From Streptomyces hayashii (GTDB lineage: Bacteria > Actinomycetota > Actinomycetes > Streptomycetales > Streptomycetaceae), in NCBI RefSeq assembly GCF_024539815.1, contig NZ_JAHHIU010000147.1, forward strand, positions 1 to 34,041: a stretch of 34,041 nt of DNA, given 5' to 3'. The notes beneath the pieces were generated by a model. That model was given only the letters and a program-made list of their open reading frames with translations, was not told where the DNA came from and searched no databases. Position numbers and translations under genes: made by a program. Shown piece after piece: positions 14,834 through 23,729 of this stretch (the stretch's first letter is position 1; each line of letters begins with the position of its first letter).

Positions 14834-14986
14834 GGAGACGCTGCCCCTGCGTCTCCGCCCCTGTCGTGCCCTGCCGGGCTCACGGGGGTTCCTGCTACCC
14901 GAGGAGTGACTCCCTCCGGCGATGGACGGTTCGTCCTGTAGTACCTGCGCCGCCCCTGTCCGACCTGGTTCGCAGGCGGCGGCACC
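14834..14986 (+). promoter_or_regulatory. Structured 5' leader of the DUF21/CBS gene pair
   Basis: The 200-nt spacer before the first DUF21/CBS gene folds into a series of hairpins: GGAGACGC/GCGTCTCC (14834-14856, perfect 8 bp), GCCC/GGGC inside CCCC/GGGG (14858-14887), GGAG/CTCC (14903-14913), GGACG/CGTCC (14924-14936), and CGCCGCC/GGCGGCG (14948-14981). The last stem ends 5 nt before the ATG and buries the only ribosome-binding-site-like bases, suggesting translational control. It lacks the hallmark M-box and yybP-ykoY sequences. A regulatory role is inference. Confidence 0.45.
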
Positions 14987-16312
14987 ATGACTCATCCCTT
15001 GCTGCTCCTGGCAGCCGCGTTCCTGCTCATCCTCGCCAACGGCTTCTTCGTCGCCGCCGAGTTCGGCCTTGTCACGGTCGAGCGCCCGGACGCCGAGAAG
15101 GCCGCCGCCGAGGGCGACCGACGGGCCGGTACGGTCGTCGAGTCGCTGAGGGAACTGTCCTTCCAGCTCTCCGGCACCCAGCTGGGCATCACCATCACCT
15201 CCCTCGTCGTCGGCATGCTCGCCGAGCCGGCGCTCGCGGAACTGCTGCACGCCCCGTTCACCGCGGTCGGCGTCCCCGAGGGCGCCGTCTCCGGTGTCGC
15301 CGTGGTCGTCGGCATGCTGCTGGCCTCCGCCGTGCAGATGGTGATCGGCGAGCTGGTGCCCAAGAACTGGGCGGTGTCCAAGCCCCTGCACGTCGCGCGG
15401 TTCGTCGCGGGCCCGCAGGCCGGCTTCTCCCGCCTCTTCCGGCCGGTGATCGCGGCGCTCAACACCGTCGCCAACCGGCTGGTGCGCGCCCTGGGCGTCG
15501 AGCCCACCGCGGAGCTCGCCTCCGCGCGCACCCCCGGCGAGCTCGTGTCGCTGGCCCGCCACTCGGCCCAGGCCGGCGCGCTCGAACAGGATACGGCCGA
15601 TCTCTTCGTGCGGACGCTGTCGCTGGCCGAGCTGACCGCACAGCACGTCATGACCCCGCGCGTGAAGGTCAGTGCGCTGCAGTCGTCGGCCACCGCCGAG
15701 GACGTGGTCAACCTGACCCGCGCCACCGGCCTGTCCCGGTTCCCGGTCTACCGGGAGAGGATCGACGAGGTCGTCGGCATGGTCCACCTCAAGGACGCCC
15801 TGGCGGTACCGGTCCACGACCGGCTGCGCACCCCGGTCGTCCGGATCGCCCGTCCGGCGCTGCAGGTTCCCGAGACCCTGCCCGTGCAGCCCCTGCTGGG
15901 GCGGCTGCGCAGCGAGCAGCCCATCGCCGTCGTCGTCGACGAGTACGGGGGCACGGCCGGCGTGGTCACCCTGGAGGACATCGTCGAGGAGATCGTCGGC
16001 GAGGTCCGCGACGAGCACGACGGCCAGGACGCCCCGGAGCTGGCCGCGGCCCCGCCCGAGGAGGGCCGACCCGCCTGGGACGTGGACGGCAGCTGCCGCG
16101 TCGACACGCTGCAGCGCATAGGGCTTGAGGTCCCCGAGGGACCGTACGAGACGGTCGCCGGCCTCGTCGCCGACCTGCTCGGCCGCATCCCGGCCGTCGG
16201 CGACCGGGCCGAGCTGCCCGGGTGGCGGCTCTCGGTGCGCCGGATCGGTCACTACCGGGCCGAACGGGTCCGGCTGGTGCGCACCGGCCAGGTCGTGGAG
16301 GTCGCCCGATGA
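14987..16312 (+). CDS. DUF21/CBS/CorC-HlyC domain membrane protein (CNNM/CorC family)
   Basis: Protein of 441 aa. The DUF21 transmembrane domain (residues about 1-185) has LANGFFVAAEFGLV and the conserved GELVPKNWA. A pair of CBS domains (about 205-320) has MTPRVKV, SRFPVY, VGMVHLKD and VVDEYGGTAGVVTLEDIVEEIVGE. A C-terminal CorC_HlyC domain lies at about 345-430. CNNM/CorC proteins are implicated in Mg2+ (sodium-coupled) transport, with CBS domains binding ATP; the older label hemolysin is misleading. The ATG at 14987 is placed at the DUF21 start. No good ribosome-binding site is free, because the candidate is inside the leader hairpin. The next paralogue overlaps by 4 nt. Confidence 0.88.
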   Translation: MTHPLLLLAAAFLLILANGFFVAAEFGLVTVERPDAEKAAAEGDRRAGTVVESLRELSFQLSGTQLGITITSLVVGMLAEPALAELLHAPFTAVGVPEGAVSGVAVVVGMLLASAVQMVIGELVPKNWAVSKPLHVARFVAGPQAGFSRLFRPVIAALNTVANRLVRALGVEPTAELASARTPGELVSLARHSAQAGALEQDTADLFVRTLSLAELTAQHVMTPRVKVSALQSSATAEDVVNLTRATGLSRFPVYRERIDEVVGMVHLKDALAVPVHDRLRTPVVRIARPALQVPETLPVQPLLGRLRSEQPIAVVVDEYGGTAGVVTLEDIVEEIVGEVRDEHDGQDAPELAAAPPEEGRPAWDVDGSCRVDTLQRIGLEVPEGPYETVAGLVADLLGRIPAVGDRAELPGWRLSVRRIGHYRAERVRLVRTGQVVEVAR

Positions 16313-17394
16313 GCGCCCTGCAACTCCTCTTCGCCGCGCTGCTCGTGCTCGCCAACGGGTTCTTCGTCGGCGCCGAGTTCGCCCTCGTCTCGGTCCGCCG
16401 CAGCCAGATCGAGCCCCTGGGCACCGCGCGGGCCCGCCAGGTCCTCTACGGCCTGGAGCGTCTGCCGCAGATGATGGCGGCGGCCCAGTTCGGCATCACC
16501 GTCTGCTCCCTCACCCTGGGCGCGGTCGCCGAGCCGACCGTCGCCGAGCTGCTGGAGCCGCTGTTCGAGTGGGTCCGCCTGCCGGACGGGATGATCCACC
16601 CGCTGGGCTATGTCATAGCCCTCGCGGCCGTGGTCTTCTTCCACCTCGTCATCGGCGAGATGGTGCCGAAGAACCTCGCCATGGCGGCCCCCGAGAAGGC
16701 GGCGCTGTGGCTCAGCCCCGGGCTGGTCGCCTTCGCCCGGGTCTGCCGGCCGATCACCGTGGCCCTCGGCGCCTGCGCGCATGGCATCCTGCGGCTCTTC
16801 CACGTGGAGCCCAAGGACGAGGTCGAGGCCGTCGTCACCAGCGAGCAGCTGAACCGGCTGCTGGAGGACTCCGGTCAGGCCGGTCTGCTCGACCCCGAGG
16901 AGCGGGAACGGCTGGAGGACGCGCTGGAGCTGGGTTCCCGTCCGGTGACCGACGTACTGCTGAAGCGTGAGTCGCTGGTCACCGTCACTCCGTCGGTCAC
17001 GCCGGGCGAGATCGTGGAGCTGACCGCCCGCACCGGCTACTCCCGCTTCCCCGTGGCCGCCGAGAACGGCGCCTACATGGGCTACCTGCATGTGAAGGAC
17101 GTCCTGGACCTGGAGAACTCCGAGCGGGCGGTGCCGCAGCAGGTGTGGCGTCCGATGACGAAGCTCCGGTCCGACCTCCCGCTGGACGACGCGCTCACGG
17201 TGATGCGCCGGGCGGCGACCCATCTGGCGCAGGTCGCCGACTCCTCCGGCCGGATCCTCGGCCTGGTCGCCCTGGAGGACGTGCTGGAGCTCCTGGTGGG
17301 CGAGGTCACCGACCCGGCGCACCGCGAGGCGCCCGAGGTGCGGCTGACGGAGCCGACGCAGCGCGACGAACCGGAGCAGGCGCTGGCGAGCTGA
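16309..17394 (+). CDS. DUF21/CBS domain membrane protein, paralogue without CorC-HlyC domain
   Basis: Protein of 361 aa. A DUF21 domain (residues about 1-185, with LANGFFVGAEFALVSVRR and IGEMVPKNLA) and a CBS pair (about 205-335, with SRFPVA, YMGYLHVKDVLD and LGLVALEDVLELLVGEV) are followed by a short acidic tail. The CorC_HlyC domain of its neighbour is absent; the stop follows a normal Streptomyces tail, so this looks like the native form and not a truncation. The ATGA overlap with the preceding gene implies coupled translation, so the two proteins are likely to be made together and may form a heteromer for divalent cation transport (inference). Confidence 0.87.
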   Translation: MSALQLLFAALLVLANGFFVGAEFALVSVRRSQIEPLGTARARQVLYGLERLPQMMAAAQFGITVCSLTLGAVAEPTVAELLEPLFEWVRLPDGMIHPLGYVIALAAVVFFHLVIGEMVPKNLAMAAPEKAALWLSPGLVAFARVCRPITVALGACAHGILRLFHVEPKDEVEAVVTSEQLNRLLEDSGQAGLLDPEERERLEDALELGSRPVTDVLLKRESLVTVTPSVTPGEIVELTARTGYSRFPVAAENGAYMGYLHVKDVLDLENSERAVPQQVWRPMTKLRSDLPLDDALTVMRRAATHLAQVADSSGRILGLVALEDVLELLVGEVTDPAHREAPEVRLTEPTQRDEPEQALAS

Positions 17395-17400
17395 GACGGC

Positions 17401-17436
17401 CCGCAGGATCCGTCATCTCGCCGACGGATCCTGCGG
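17401..17436. terminator. Strong bidirectional terminator
   Basis: Perfect 14-bp stem, CCGCAGGATCCGTC (17401-17414) and GACGGATCCTGCGG (17423-17436), with an 8-nt loop. It lies 6 nt after the second DUF21/CBS gene, and its right half forms the last codons of the convergent AAA+ gene (stop at 17413-17415). Confidence 0.85.
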
Positions 17437-19281
17437 CCCCCTCCCGGACAGCACCTCGCCGTAGGCCTGCATCAGGTCCGGAAGCCGCAGTGTCGACAAA
17501 TCGTCCCGGGTCAGTGCGCCCGGATAGGTCGACAGGCGCAGATCCCGGTAGGCACAGCTCTTCTCGTACAGCGTCCGCAGGAACCGCCCGTTGCCGAGTT
17601 CGTCGATCCACCCCTGGTCGACGACGTGCCCGGCGATCGAACGCAGCTCGTCCAGCGCCTCCTCGTCCCACACGTCGCCGTTCTCCGCGGCCAGCACCTC
17701 GCCGATGGAGGTCAGCTCCAGCGGCCGATAGGAGGGGAAGTCGACGCGGGTCGTGAACCGCGAGGACAGCCCGGGGTTCGCGGCGAGCAGCCGGTCCATG
17801 CCCTCCGGATAACCGGCCAGGATCACCACCAGATGGTCCCGGTTGTCCTCGGCCCGTTTCAGCAGCACCTGCAACGCCTCGTCGCCGTACGCGTCGCCCT
17901 TGCCGTATCCGGAGTTGGAGAGCGAGTAGGCCTCGTCGACGAAGAGCACACCACCGAGGGCGGAGTCGATCAGCTCGTTCGCCTTCACGGCCGTCTGGCC
18001 CAGGTACTCGCCGACGAGGTCGGCTCGCTGGGCCTCCACGAGATGGTCGCCGCCCAGCAGGCCGAGCGCGTAGAAGACCCGGCCGAGGATGCGCGCCACC
18101 GTGGTCTTCCCGGTGCCCGAAGGGCCGGAGAAGACGAAGTGCCGCTTCGGCGGCTGGACCGGAAGCCCCTGACCGGTCCGCAGCCGAGCCATGTTGAGCT
18201 GCGCCGACAGGGCCTTGACCTGGCGCTTCACGGGCTCCAGCCCCACCATGCGCTCCAGCTCGGCGAGCGCCTCCTCAAGAAGGGCGGGGTCGGTGGGTCC
18301 GGCCGGCAACGGTGTGGAGGGAACGAGGTTCGTGGTCCGCGCGACCGGCTCGGTCACCGGCGGCAGCGGGGCGACGGGGGGCGGATCGGCGGGCTCGGTG
18401 AGCCTCAGATCGCGCCCTTCGGTACCGAACAGCGGGTCGAAGCCGTCCGGCCCGTCCACCGCGTCCTGTCCGATCCCGGTGAGCGTGATCGCCGCGAGGT
18501 CGGCCGTGTCGTCGTACCCGTCGCCCTCGGCGATCGCGGCGAGCCGGGCCGAGGTGTCCATGAAGGCGGCGTCGACGCGGTGGACCGCCCGGTACAGCGG
18601 AAGCGCGGCCGCCGAACGGCCGGTGCCCTCGTGGGCCCGGGCCAGCCAGTACCGCAGTTCCTTGCGCTGCGGCTGCTCGCTGCGGCAGCGCATCAGCGCC
18701 GCCGAGAGCAGCGGCTCGGCCTGTCCGTACATCTCCAGGCGCACCCGGGCCATCCCGCCGAACAGACCGGCCTCGATGCCCAGCAGGGAGTCGTCCAACA
18801 GCGGGTCGGTGTGCCGGACCAGCTGCTCCCAGTCCTTGACCAGATAGGCGCGGCAGGCGTGCAGGAACCGGACCTGGTGGTCGGCGTCGACGGGCGGGAG
18901 TCCGGCGAGCGCCCGGTCCAGCTCGGGCACATGGCGGCCGTCCAGCCAGTGCGAGGCGTGCGCGAGGAGCAGATCGCGCGGGCTCTCCAGCACCGGCTGC
19001 ACCCACCAGCCCAGCCAGTACCAGGAGTTGAGCGTGCGACGGTGCCGGGTCCGCTGCTCGCCGAAGCGCTCGCGGTGGCGGAACATCCGCAGCAGCGCGG
19101 TCGTCGTGTCGACGCGCAGCGCGTGCAGCCCGAGCCAGCCGTCGGCCATCCCGGGATCGATCCGCACCGCGGTGCGGAACTCCTCCCCCGCCTGCGGATA
19201 GGCGCCCATGGTGTAGGCGTCCACGCCTCGCAGCCAGGCCAGGTCGGCCGGGGCCTCGGGGCCCTGCGTGCCGAAGTCCAT
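17413..19281 (-). CDS. EccA/CbxX-like AAA+ ATPase with N-terminal helical-repeat domain
   Basis: Protein of 622 aa. Residues about 10-270 are a TPR-like alpha-helical domain; a Pro-rich linker (about 295-330) leads to a CbxX/SpoVK-type AAA+ domain. Walker A is GPSGTGKT at 386-393, Walker B LFVDE at 446-450, and NPGLSSRF near 502-509 is a sensor/arginine-finger region. The layout (TPR plus CbxX AAA+) is that of EccA, the cytosolic ATPase of mycobacterial type VII secretion. No other ESX genes (eccB-E, WXG100) are nearby, so a type VII role is only a possibility. The frame stays open well upstream of 19281, but the ATG there follows GGGGGA, and the sequence beyond it has the composition of non-coding DNA. 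CbxX-like activase functions on other complexes are the alternative. Confidence 0.8.
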   Translation of the reverse strand: MDFGTQGPEAPADLAWLRGVDAYTMGAYPQAGEEFRTAVRIDPGMADGWLGLHALRVDTTTALLRMFRHRERFGEQRTRHRRTLNSWYWLGWWVQPVLESPRDLLLAHASHWLDGRHVPELDRALAGLPPVDADHQVRFLHACRAYLVKDWEQLVRHTDPLLDDSLLGIEAGLFGGMARVRLEMYGQAEPLLSAALMRCRSEQPQRKELRYWLARAHEGTGRSAAALPLYRAVHRVDAAFMDTSARLAAIAEGDGYDDTADLAAITLTGIGQDAVDGPDGFDPLFGTEGRDLRLTEPADPPPVAPLPPVTEPVARTTNLVPSTPLPAGPTDPALLEEALAELERMVGLEPVKRQVKALSAQLNMARLRTGQGLPVQPPKRHFVFSGPSGTGKTTVARILGRVFYALGLLGGDHLVEAQRADLVGEYLGQTAVKANELIDSALGGVLFVDEAYSLSNSGYGKGDAYGDEALQVLLKRAEDNRDHLVVILAGYPEGMDRLLAANPGLSSRFTTRVDFPSYRPLELTSIGEVLAAENGDVWDEEALDELRSIAGHVVDQGWIDELGNGRFLRTLYEKSCAYRDLRLSTYPGALTRDDLSTLRLPDLMQAYGEVLSGRGPQDPSAR

Positions 19282-19720
19282 CACGTCCCCCACAAACCGT
19301 GCCCCGTCGGTCTGCCGTCGAGCCGTCGCCCGTCGGCTGCCTTGGTCGAACCGCTGTGCCGCGGACCGGAGTTGCAAGGTGCGCGCAGCAGTCGTCCAGG
19401 TCGCACCGAGGGCATCGTACCTGCGTGGGCGTCGCTCGCCGTAGGGTGCCGCACAGGCCGTTCGGCGAGGTGGGAGCAGACGGGGCGCACGCCGAACCGT
19501 GACCCAGGGTGAGCGAACGGCGCCGTGTCGCGCCTGGAAGAAGGGGGTCCGGACCCGGAAGAGGGCAGAACGAAGCCCCCGATCACGGGGGAACAACCGG
19601 GGGCTTCGCGTTCGAGGGCGGCTTCGATGCCGCACATTGAGAACGTAAGACCTGTACGGGCCGCCGGTCAAGCGGAGTTGGAGCACTTGGCGAAGTTCGA
19701 GTGCAAGGACCTTCACAGGT
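19282..19720. other. Intergenic region between the AAA+ and kinase-like genes
   Basis: No supportable gene in 439 nt. It must contain the promoter of the AAA+ gene (minus strand), which I cannot place with confidence. Short open frames exist on both strands but lack ribosome-binding sites and protein-like composition. The main structure is the nested hairpin at 19571-19608. Confidence 0.6.
19571..19608 (-). terminator. Terminator with two alternative hairpins
   Basis: Perfect 11-bp stem CGAAGCCCCCG (19571-19581) with CGGGGGCTTCG (19598-19608). The same left C-tract can instead pair with the CGGGGG at 19586-19591, giving a short alternative hairpin. On the minus strand it follows the kinase-like gene by 112 nt and is followed by a T/C-rich run, so it probably ends that transcript. 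Confidence 0.6.
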
Positions 19721-20452
19721 TCACCACATCGCGGCTGGTCCCTCACGGTGGGTGACATCCTGGTGCGGACCAATGTCGCCCATCGGCCCCCGCAGCACCT
19801 CGTATCCCACCGGCAACTGCCGTACCAGCAAGTCGGCGTACGGCCGCGACGGATCCTCGGCGAAGTGGCCGAGTTCGGCCGGAACCCAGCCGTCCCAGAA
19901 CTCCCGCTGTTCCTCCCCGTCCCGCGCGCGACCACGTGCCCAGGCCTCCCGCGCCGGTACGTCCATCCACAGCAGGCACGCCAGCACGGGCCGCAGGGCA
20001 TGCCGGCCGGCGCCGACGCCCTCCAGCAGGACGACGGGTCCGGCGGGCAGCGGCCGGGGCGCACCGAAACGGCGCGCGCGCCAGTCGTACGGGGTGTACC
20101 GGGCGTCCTCACCGCGGCCGAAGGGCTCGATCACCTGGGTGAGCAGCCGTCCGGTCCACGAGAACAGCTCGCCGTGAGTGGCGATGTCGTCCAGATGCAG
20201 CACCGGCGCTCCGCCCAGAGCCTCGGCCAGGGCCGCGGCGAACGTGGACTTCCCCGAGCCGGCGTGGCCGTCGACCCCGATCAGACGGACCGGCCCGCAC
20301 GACGGCGGCAGGCGGCGGAGCCGGGAGGCGAGCTGGCGGATGACGGGTCCAGGGGAGCGAGGAGGAGAGGAACGGGGAGACGGCCGGGAGGGGCCGGGCG
20401 GGCGGGAGTGCAGTCGTCGGTACGGCCCGAGAATTCTACGTCCGTACGCCAC
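19721..20452 (-). CDS. Uridine-kinase-like P-loop protein
   Basis: P-loop nucleoside kinase-like protein with Walker A GVDGHAGSGKST, a lid/base block HLDDIATHGELFSW, and VVLLEGVGAGR as the second acidic strand. A W-rich C-terminal half (REFWDGW) follows. It resembles the (d)CMP/uridine kinase-like proteins annotated in many Streptomyces; the phosphorylated substrate is unproven. The start is uncertain. Conserved sequence begins near VIRQLASRLRRLP (around 20345), where no ATG, GTG or TTG is in frame. The nearest in-frame start is GTG at 20452, giving 243 aa with a Pro/Ser-rich N-terminus and no good ribosome-binding site. An upstream start is possible but less likely. Confidence 0.7.
   Translation of the reverse strand: MAYGRRILGPYRRLHSRPPGPSRPSPRSSPPRSPGPVIRQLASRLRRLPPSCGPVRLIGVDGHAGSGKSTFAAALAEALGGAPVLHLDDIATHGELFSWTGRLLTQVIEPFGRGEDARYTPYDWRARRFGAPRPLPAGPVVLLEGVGAGRHALRPVLACLLWMDVPAREAWARGRARDGEEQREFWDGWVPAELGHFAEDPSRPYADLLVRQLPVGYEVLRGPMGDIGPHQDVTHREGPAAMW
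20420..20447. promoter_or_regulatory. 28-bp imperfect palindrome centred on GAATTC
   Basis: Positions 20420-20447 pair at 11 of 14 positions about a GAATTC centre (20431-20436), with outer arms GTACGG and CCGTAC perfect. It lies between the kinase-like gene and the divergent C39-like peptidase gene (or within the first codons of the kinase if its GTG start is right). Length and symmetry suit an operator for a TetR- or GntR-type dimer; the regulator is unknown. Confidence 0.4.
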
Positions 20453-20570
20453 ACCGGTGGTTCGGGCCCTCGTCCGTGGGCGTGGCCCGGGCGACGGTGC
20501 TGGAAGGCGCGCCCGCCGCCGTCCATAGTGGGCGCACAGCCGCGCCGAGACCTCGGGGGTCCTTCCGCCC

Positions 20571-21956
<1,386 letters not shown>

Positions 21957-22046
21957 GCAACGTCTCTGCCGCAAAGGTCCCGGCAGGTGGCAAGGTGGAC
22001 GGATCGTGGGGGGATCCACCAGTACGTCCGATCTCAGCGAGACACC

Positions 22047-22187
22047 ATGACCGCACAGACAGCCACCGCCGCCCGAGTCCGCACCGGAGGCCCCGACGCC
22101 GACGGCCCGAAGATCCTTGAGCACGTCGTGGGATGGGTCCTCGTCGCGGTCGTCGCGATGCTGGTCACCCAGCTCGGGCTGCTGTGA
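22047..22187 (+). CDS. Small single-pass membrane protein, SCO1431 family
   Basis: Protein of 46 aa with a soluble N-terminal half (MTAQTATAARVRTGGPDADG) and a C-terminal membrane helix (VVGWVLVAVVAMLVTQLGLL). I recall a Streptomyces family named after SCO1431 with nearly this sequence, and its position between the C39-like and TetR genes fits the syntenic order. The ATG at 22047 is chosen because the extension upstream to 21987 is not protein-like. It has only a GCGAGAC site in front. The function is unknown; small tail-anchored proteins often act by binding a larger membrane complex, but nothing here names a partner. Confidence 0.75.
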   Translation: MTAQTATAARVRTGGPDADGPKILEHVVGWVLVAVVAMLVTQLGLL

Positions 22188-22193
22188 CTGGCG

Positions 22194-22218
22194 TGACCTG
22201 ACGCACGGTTGACCTGAC
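22194..22218. repeat. Direct repeat TGACCTGAC, 16-bp period, before the TetR gene
   Basis: TGACCTGAC occurs at 22194-22202 and 22210-22218, 44-68 nt before the TetR-family start codon and just after the small membrane protein gene. The second copy contains a TTGACC -35-like box (22209-22214). It may be a regulator site. Confidence 0.4.
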
Positions 22219-22261
22219 ATACTGCGGAAGTCCCGCCGACCGCCCGAGACCAGGGTCGACA

Positions 22262-22921
22262 TTGAATATCAGTGAACAGCGCGAAGTCGTCCGCCCCCGG
22301 GCGCGCGGCACCGAGCGCTCACTGGCGCGCCGCGCCGAACTCATCTCCATCGGGCGGAAGTTGTTCGCCGACACGTCGTACGACGCCCTCTCGATGGACG
22401 ACATCGCCCGGCAGGCGCATGTCGCCAAGGGGCTGATCTACTACTACTTCCAGTCCAAGCGCGGCTACTACCTGGCGATCATCCAGGACTCGGTCGCCGA
22501 CCTGGTCACCTTCGCGGCGAGCGGGATGGAACTGTCCCAGCTGGACCGGCTGCACCGCACCATCGACGGCTACCTGCGCTACGCCGAGCACAACCAGGCC
22601 GCCTACCGCACGATCGTCAGCGGAGGCGTCGGTTTCGACACCGAGGTGCACGCCATCCGGGACGGTGTGCGCGCGGCGATCGTGGCGACCCTCGCCGAGG
22701 GAGCGTACGGCCGCAGCGAGATCCCGCCCCTGCCCCGCATGGCCCTGCTGTCCTGGGTGTGCAGCGTCGAGGGGGCCACGCTGGAGTGGATCGACCGCCC
22801 CGAACTCTCCCGTGAGGTCATGGGCGACCTGCTCGTGAAGACCCTGGGCGGTTGTCTGCGCGCCGCCGAGGAGCTCGACCCCGCTTTCCCCGCACCGAAA
22901 CCGGCTCGCCGCGACGTCTGA
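22262..22921 (+). CDS. TetR family transcriptional regulator
   Basis: Protein of 219 aa. The N-terminal HTH (residues about 23-70) has the TetR pattern AELISIGRKLFADTSYDALSMDDIARQAHVAKGLIYYYFQSKRGYY. The helical C-terminal ligand domain is too variable for a ligand call. The start is taken as TTG at 22262; no ATG or GTG in frame precedes the HTH, and a weak AGGGTCG site lies upstream. The next genes are on the other strand and far away, so the target is not obvious from position. The small membrane protein and C39-like gene upstream are candidates, besides itself. Confidence 0.88.
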   Translation: MNISEQREVVRPRARGTERSLARRAELISIGRKLFADTSYDALSMDDIARQAHVAKGLIYYYFQSKRGYYLAIIQDSVADLVTFAASGMELSQLDRLHRTIDGYLRYAEHNQAAYRTIVSGGVGFDTEVHAIRDGVRAAIVATLAEGAYGRSEIPPLPRMALLSWVCSVEGATLEWIDRPELSREVMGDLLVKTLGGCLRAAEELDPAFPAPKPARRDV

Positions 22922-23102
22922 CGCCGACGCTGCGGGGGAGGCCGCCGAGGGGAGGCCGCCGGTGGGAGGCTCGTGCCCTTCGCCCCGGCGCGCAGGGGCA
23001 CCGGCTACCGGACGGCCCTGATCGCGTTCGCCGTAGGGCGTCGCCCGTCCCGGACGGCCGCCCCGCGCAGCGTCGAAGTCGCCCGTCGGCCGCGACGGGC
23101 GG

Positions 23103-23369
23103 TCAGCGCACGTCGCTCAGAGAGTCCGCGGAGCCGCCGAACTGTCCTGGCCGCACCTGCGGGGCCACCAGCCGCACCCACTCGGGATCGTGGCGCCCCG
23201 GCAGGGTCCGGCCGCGGTCGGCCCAGGTGCGCAGCAGATCGCGGTAGATGGGCGGATCCTGGGCGGCCGGCGGGGCCGGCGGAACCGATCCTGCGCGGGC
23301 GGATTCCGGGCGGGACGGAACGAAGAGCTGGCGGTGACGCCCGGGTGCAGCCGAAAAGGTGGGGGTCAT
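23103..23369 (-). CDS. Conserved small hypothetical protein
   Basis: Protein of 88 aa, soluble, no recognised domain. The second half (PPIYRDLLRTWADRGRTLPGRHDPEWVRLVAP) is well-formed and resembles small Streptomyces proteins that I recall only as hypotheticals; the first half is Pro/Ala-rich and variable. The ATG at 23369 has no convincing ribosome-binding site, so the true start may be internal. Codon third-position GC agrees with coding. The 180 nt between its stop and the TetR gene hold no other gene. Confidence 0.5.
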   Translation of the reverse strand: MTPTFSAAPGRHRQLFVPSRPESARAGSVPPAPPAAQDPPIYRDLLRTWADRGRTLPGRHDPEWVRLVAPQVRPGQFGGSADSLSDVR

Positions 23370-23729
23370 GCCAGGGCAACGGCGGTGCCGCGGGACAGGT
23401 CACCGGCCGCCGCCGTAGAGCGTGAGTTCGGAGGGTGTCCCCGTGTCGCGTGTGCGTCTCCGGCCGCGACGTGCGGCCGCCGCGCGCCCCCCACCCGACC
23501 TGACGCGCATTCGGCTCAGGGGCGGTCAAAGCACCGCTCAGGCAAGTCAGTTGACGCGCGGTCGGGTCCCGTTCGCCCTGCGGCGCGCTCGTCGCCGTCG
23601 ACGGTATCGCGCCGTACGAGCGACATGATCCCGCCGACTGCCGCCCGGACGGGCGGAGTTCCCCGCGCCCCCGGCAGCGGAGGCGGTCGACGGAGTCGAA
23701 GCGGCCGGCGGCGGGCGCGAGGATCCTGG
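23370..23729. other. Intergenic region without a confident gene
   Basis: 360 nt between two small minus-strand genes. On the plus strand a GTG at 23443 follows GGAGGG at good spacing and opens a 61-codon frame, but the product is extremely Arg-rich and not protein-like, so I do not call it. GCTCAGG occurs twice (near 23514 and 23537), and TTGACGCGC is a -35-like motif near 23551. No hairpin stands out. Confidence 0.5.

Noticed and set aside
14821..14986. M-box (Mg2+) or yybP-ykoY riboswitch before the DUF21/CBS genes
   Set aside because: GGTGA, GGAGA and ACGCTGC fragments recall the M-box start, but the GACGCCAATGGGT core and the closing elements are absent, so no known class is assigned.
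19680..19710. Possible tRNA T-loop (GTTCGAGT)
   Set aside because: The flanking bases cannot form a T-stem, and no acceptor or anticodon arm is found upstream.
19282..20112. N-terminal extension of the AAA+ protein by about 277 residues
   Set aside because: The frame is open but the sequence is Arg/Pro-rich and runs through a terminator hairpin and the kinase-like gene. The ATG at 19281 has a ribosome-binding site.
23443..23628. 61-codon frame with a GTG start and a good GGAGGG ribosome-binding site
   Set aside because: The predicted peptide is about one third arginine, without any recognisable leader-peptide ending. Left uncalled.
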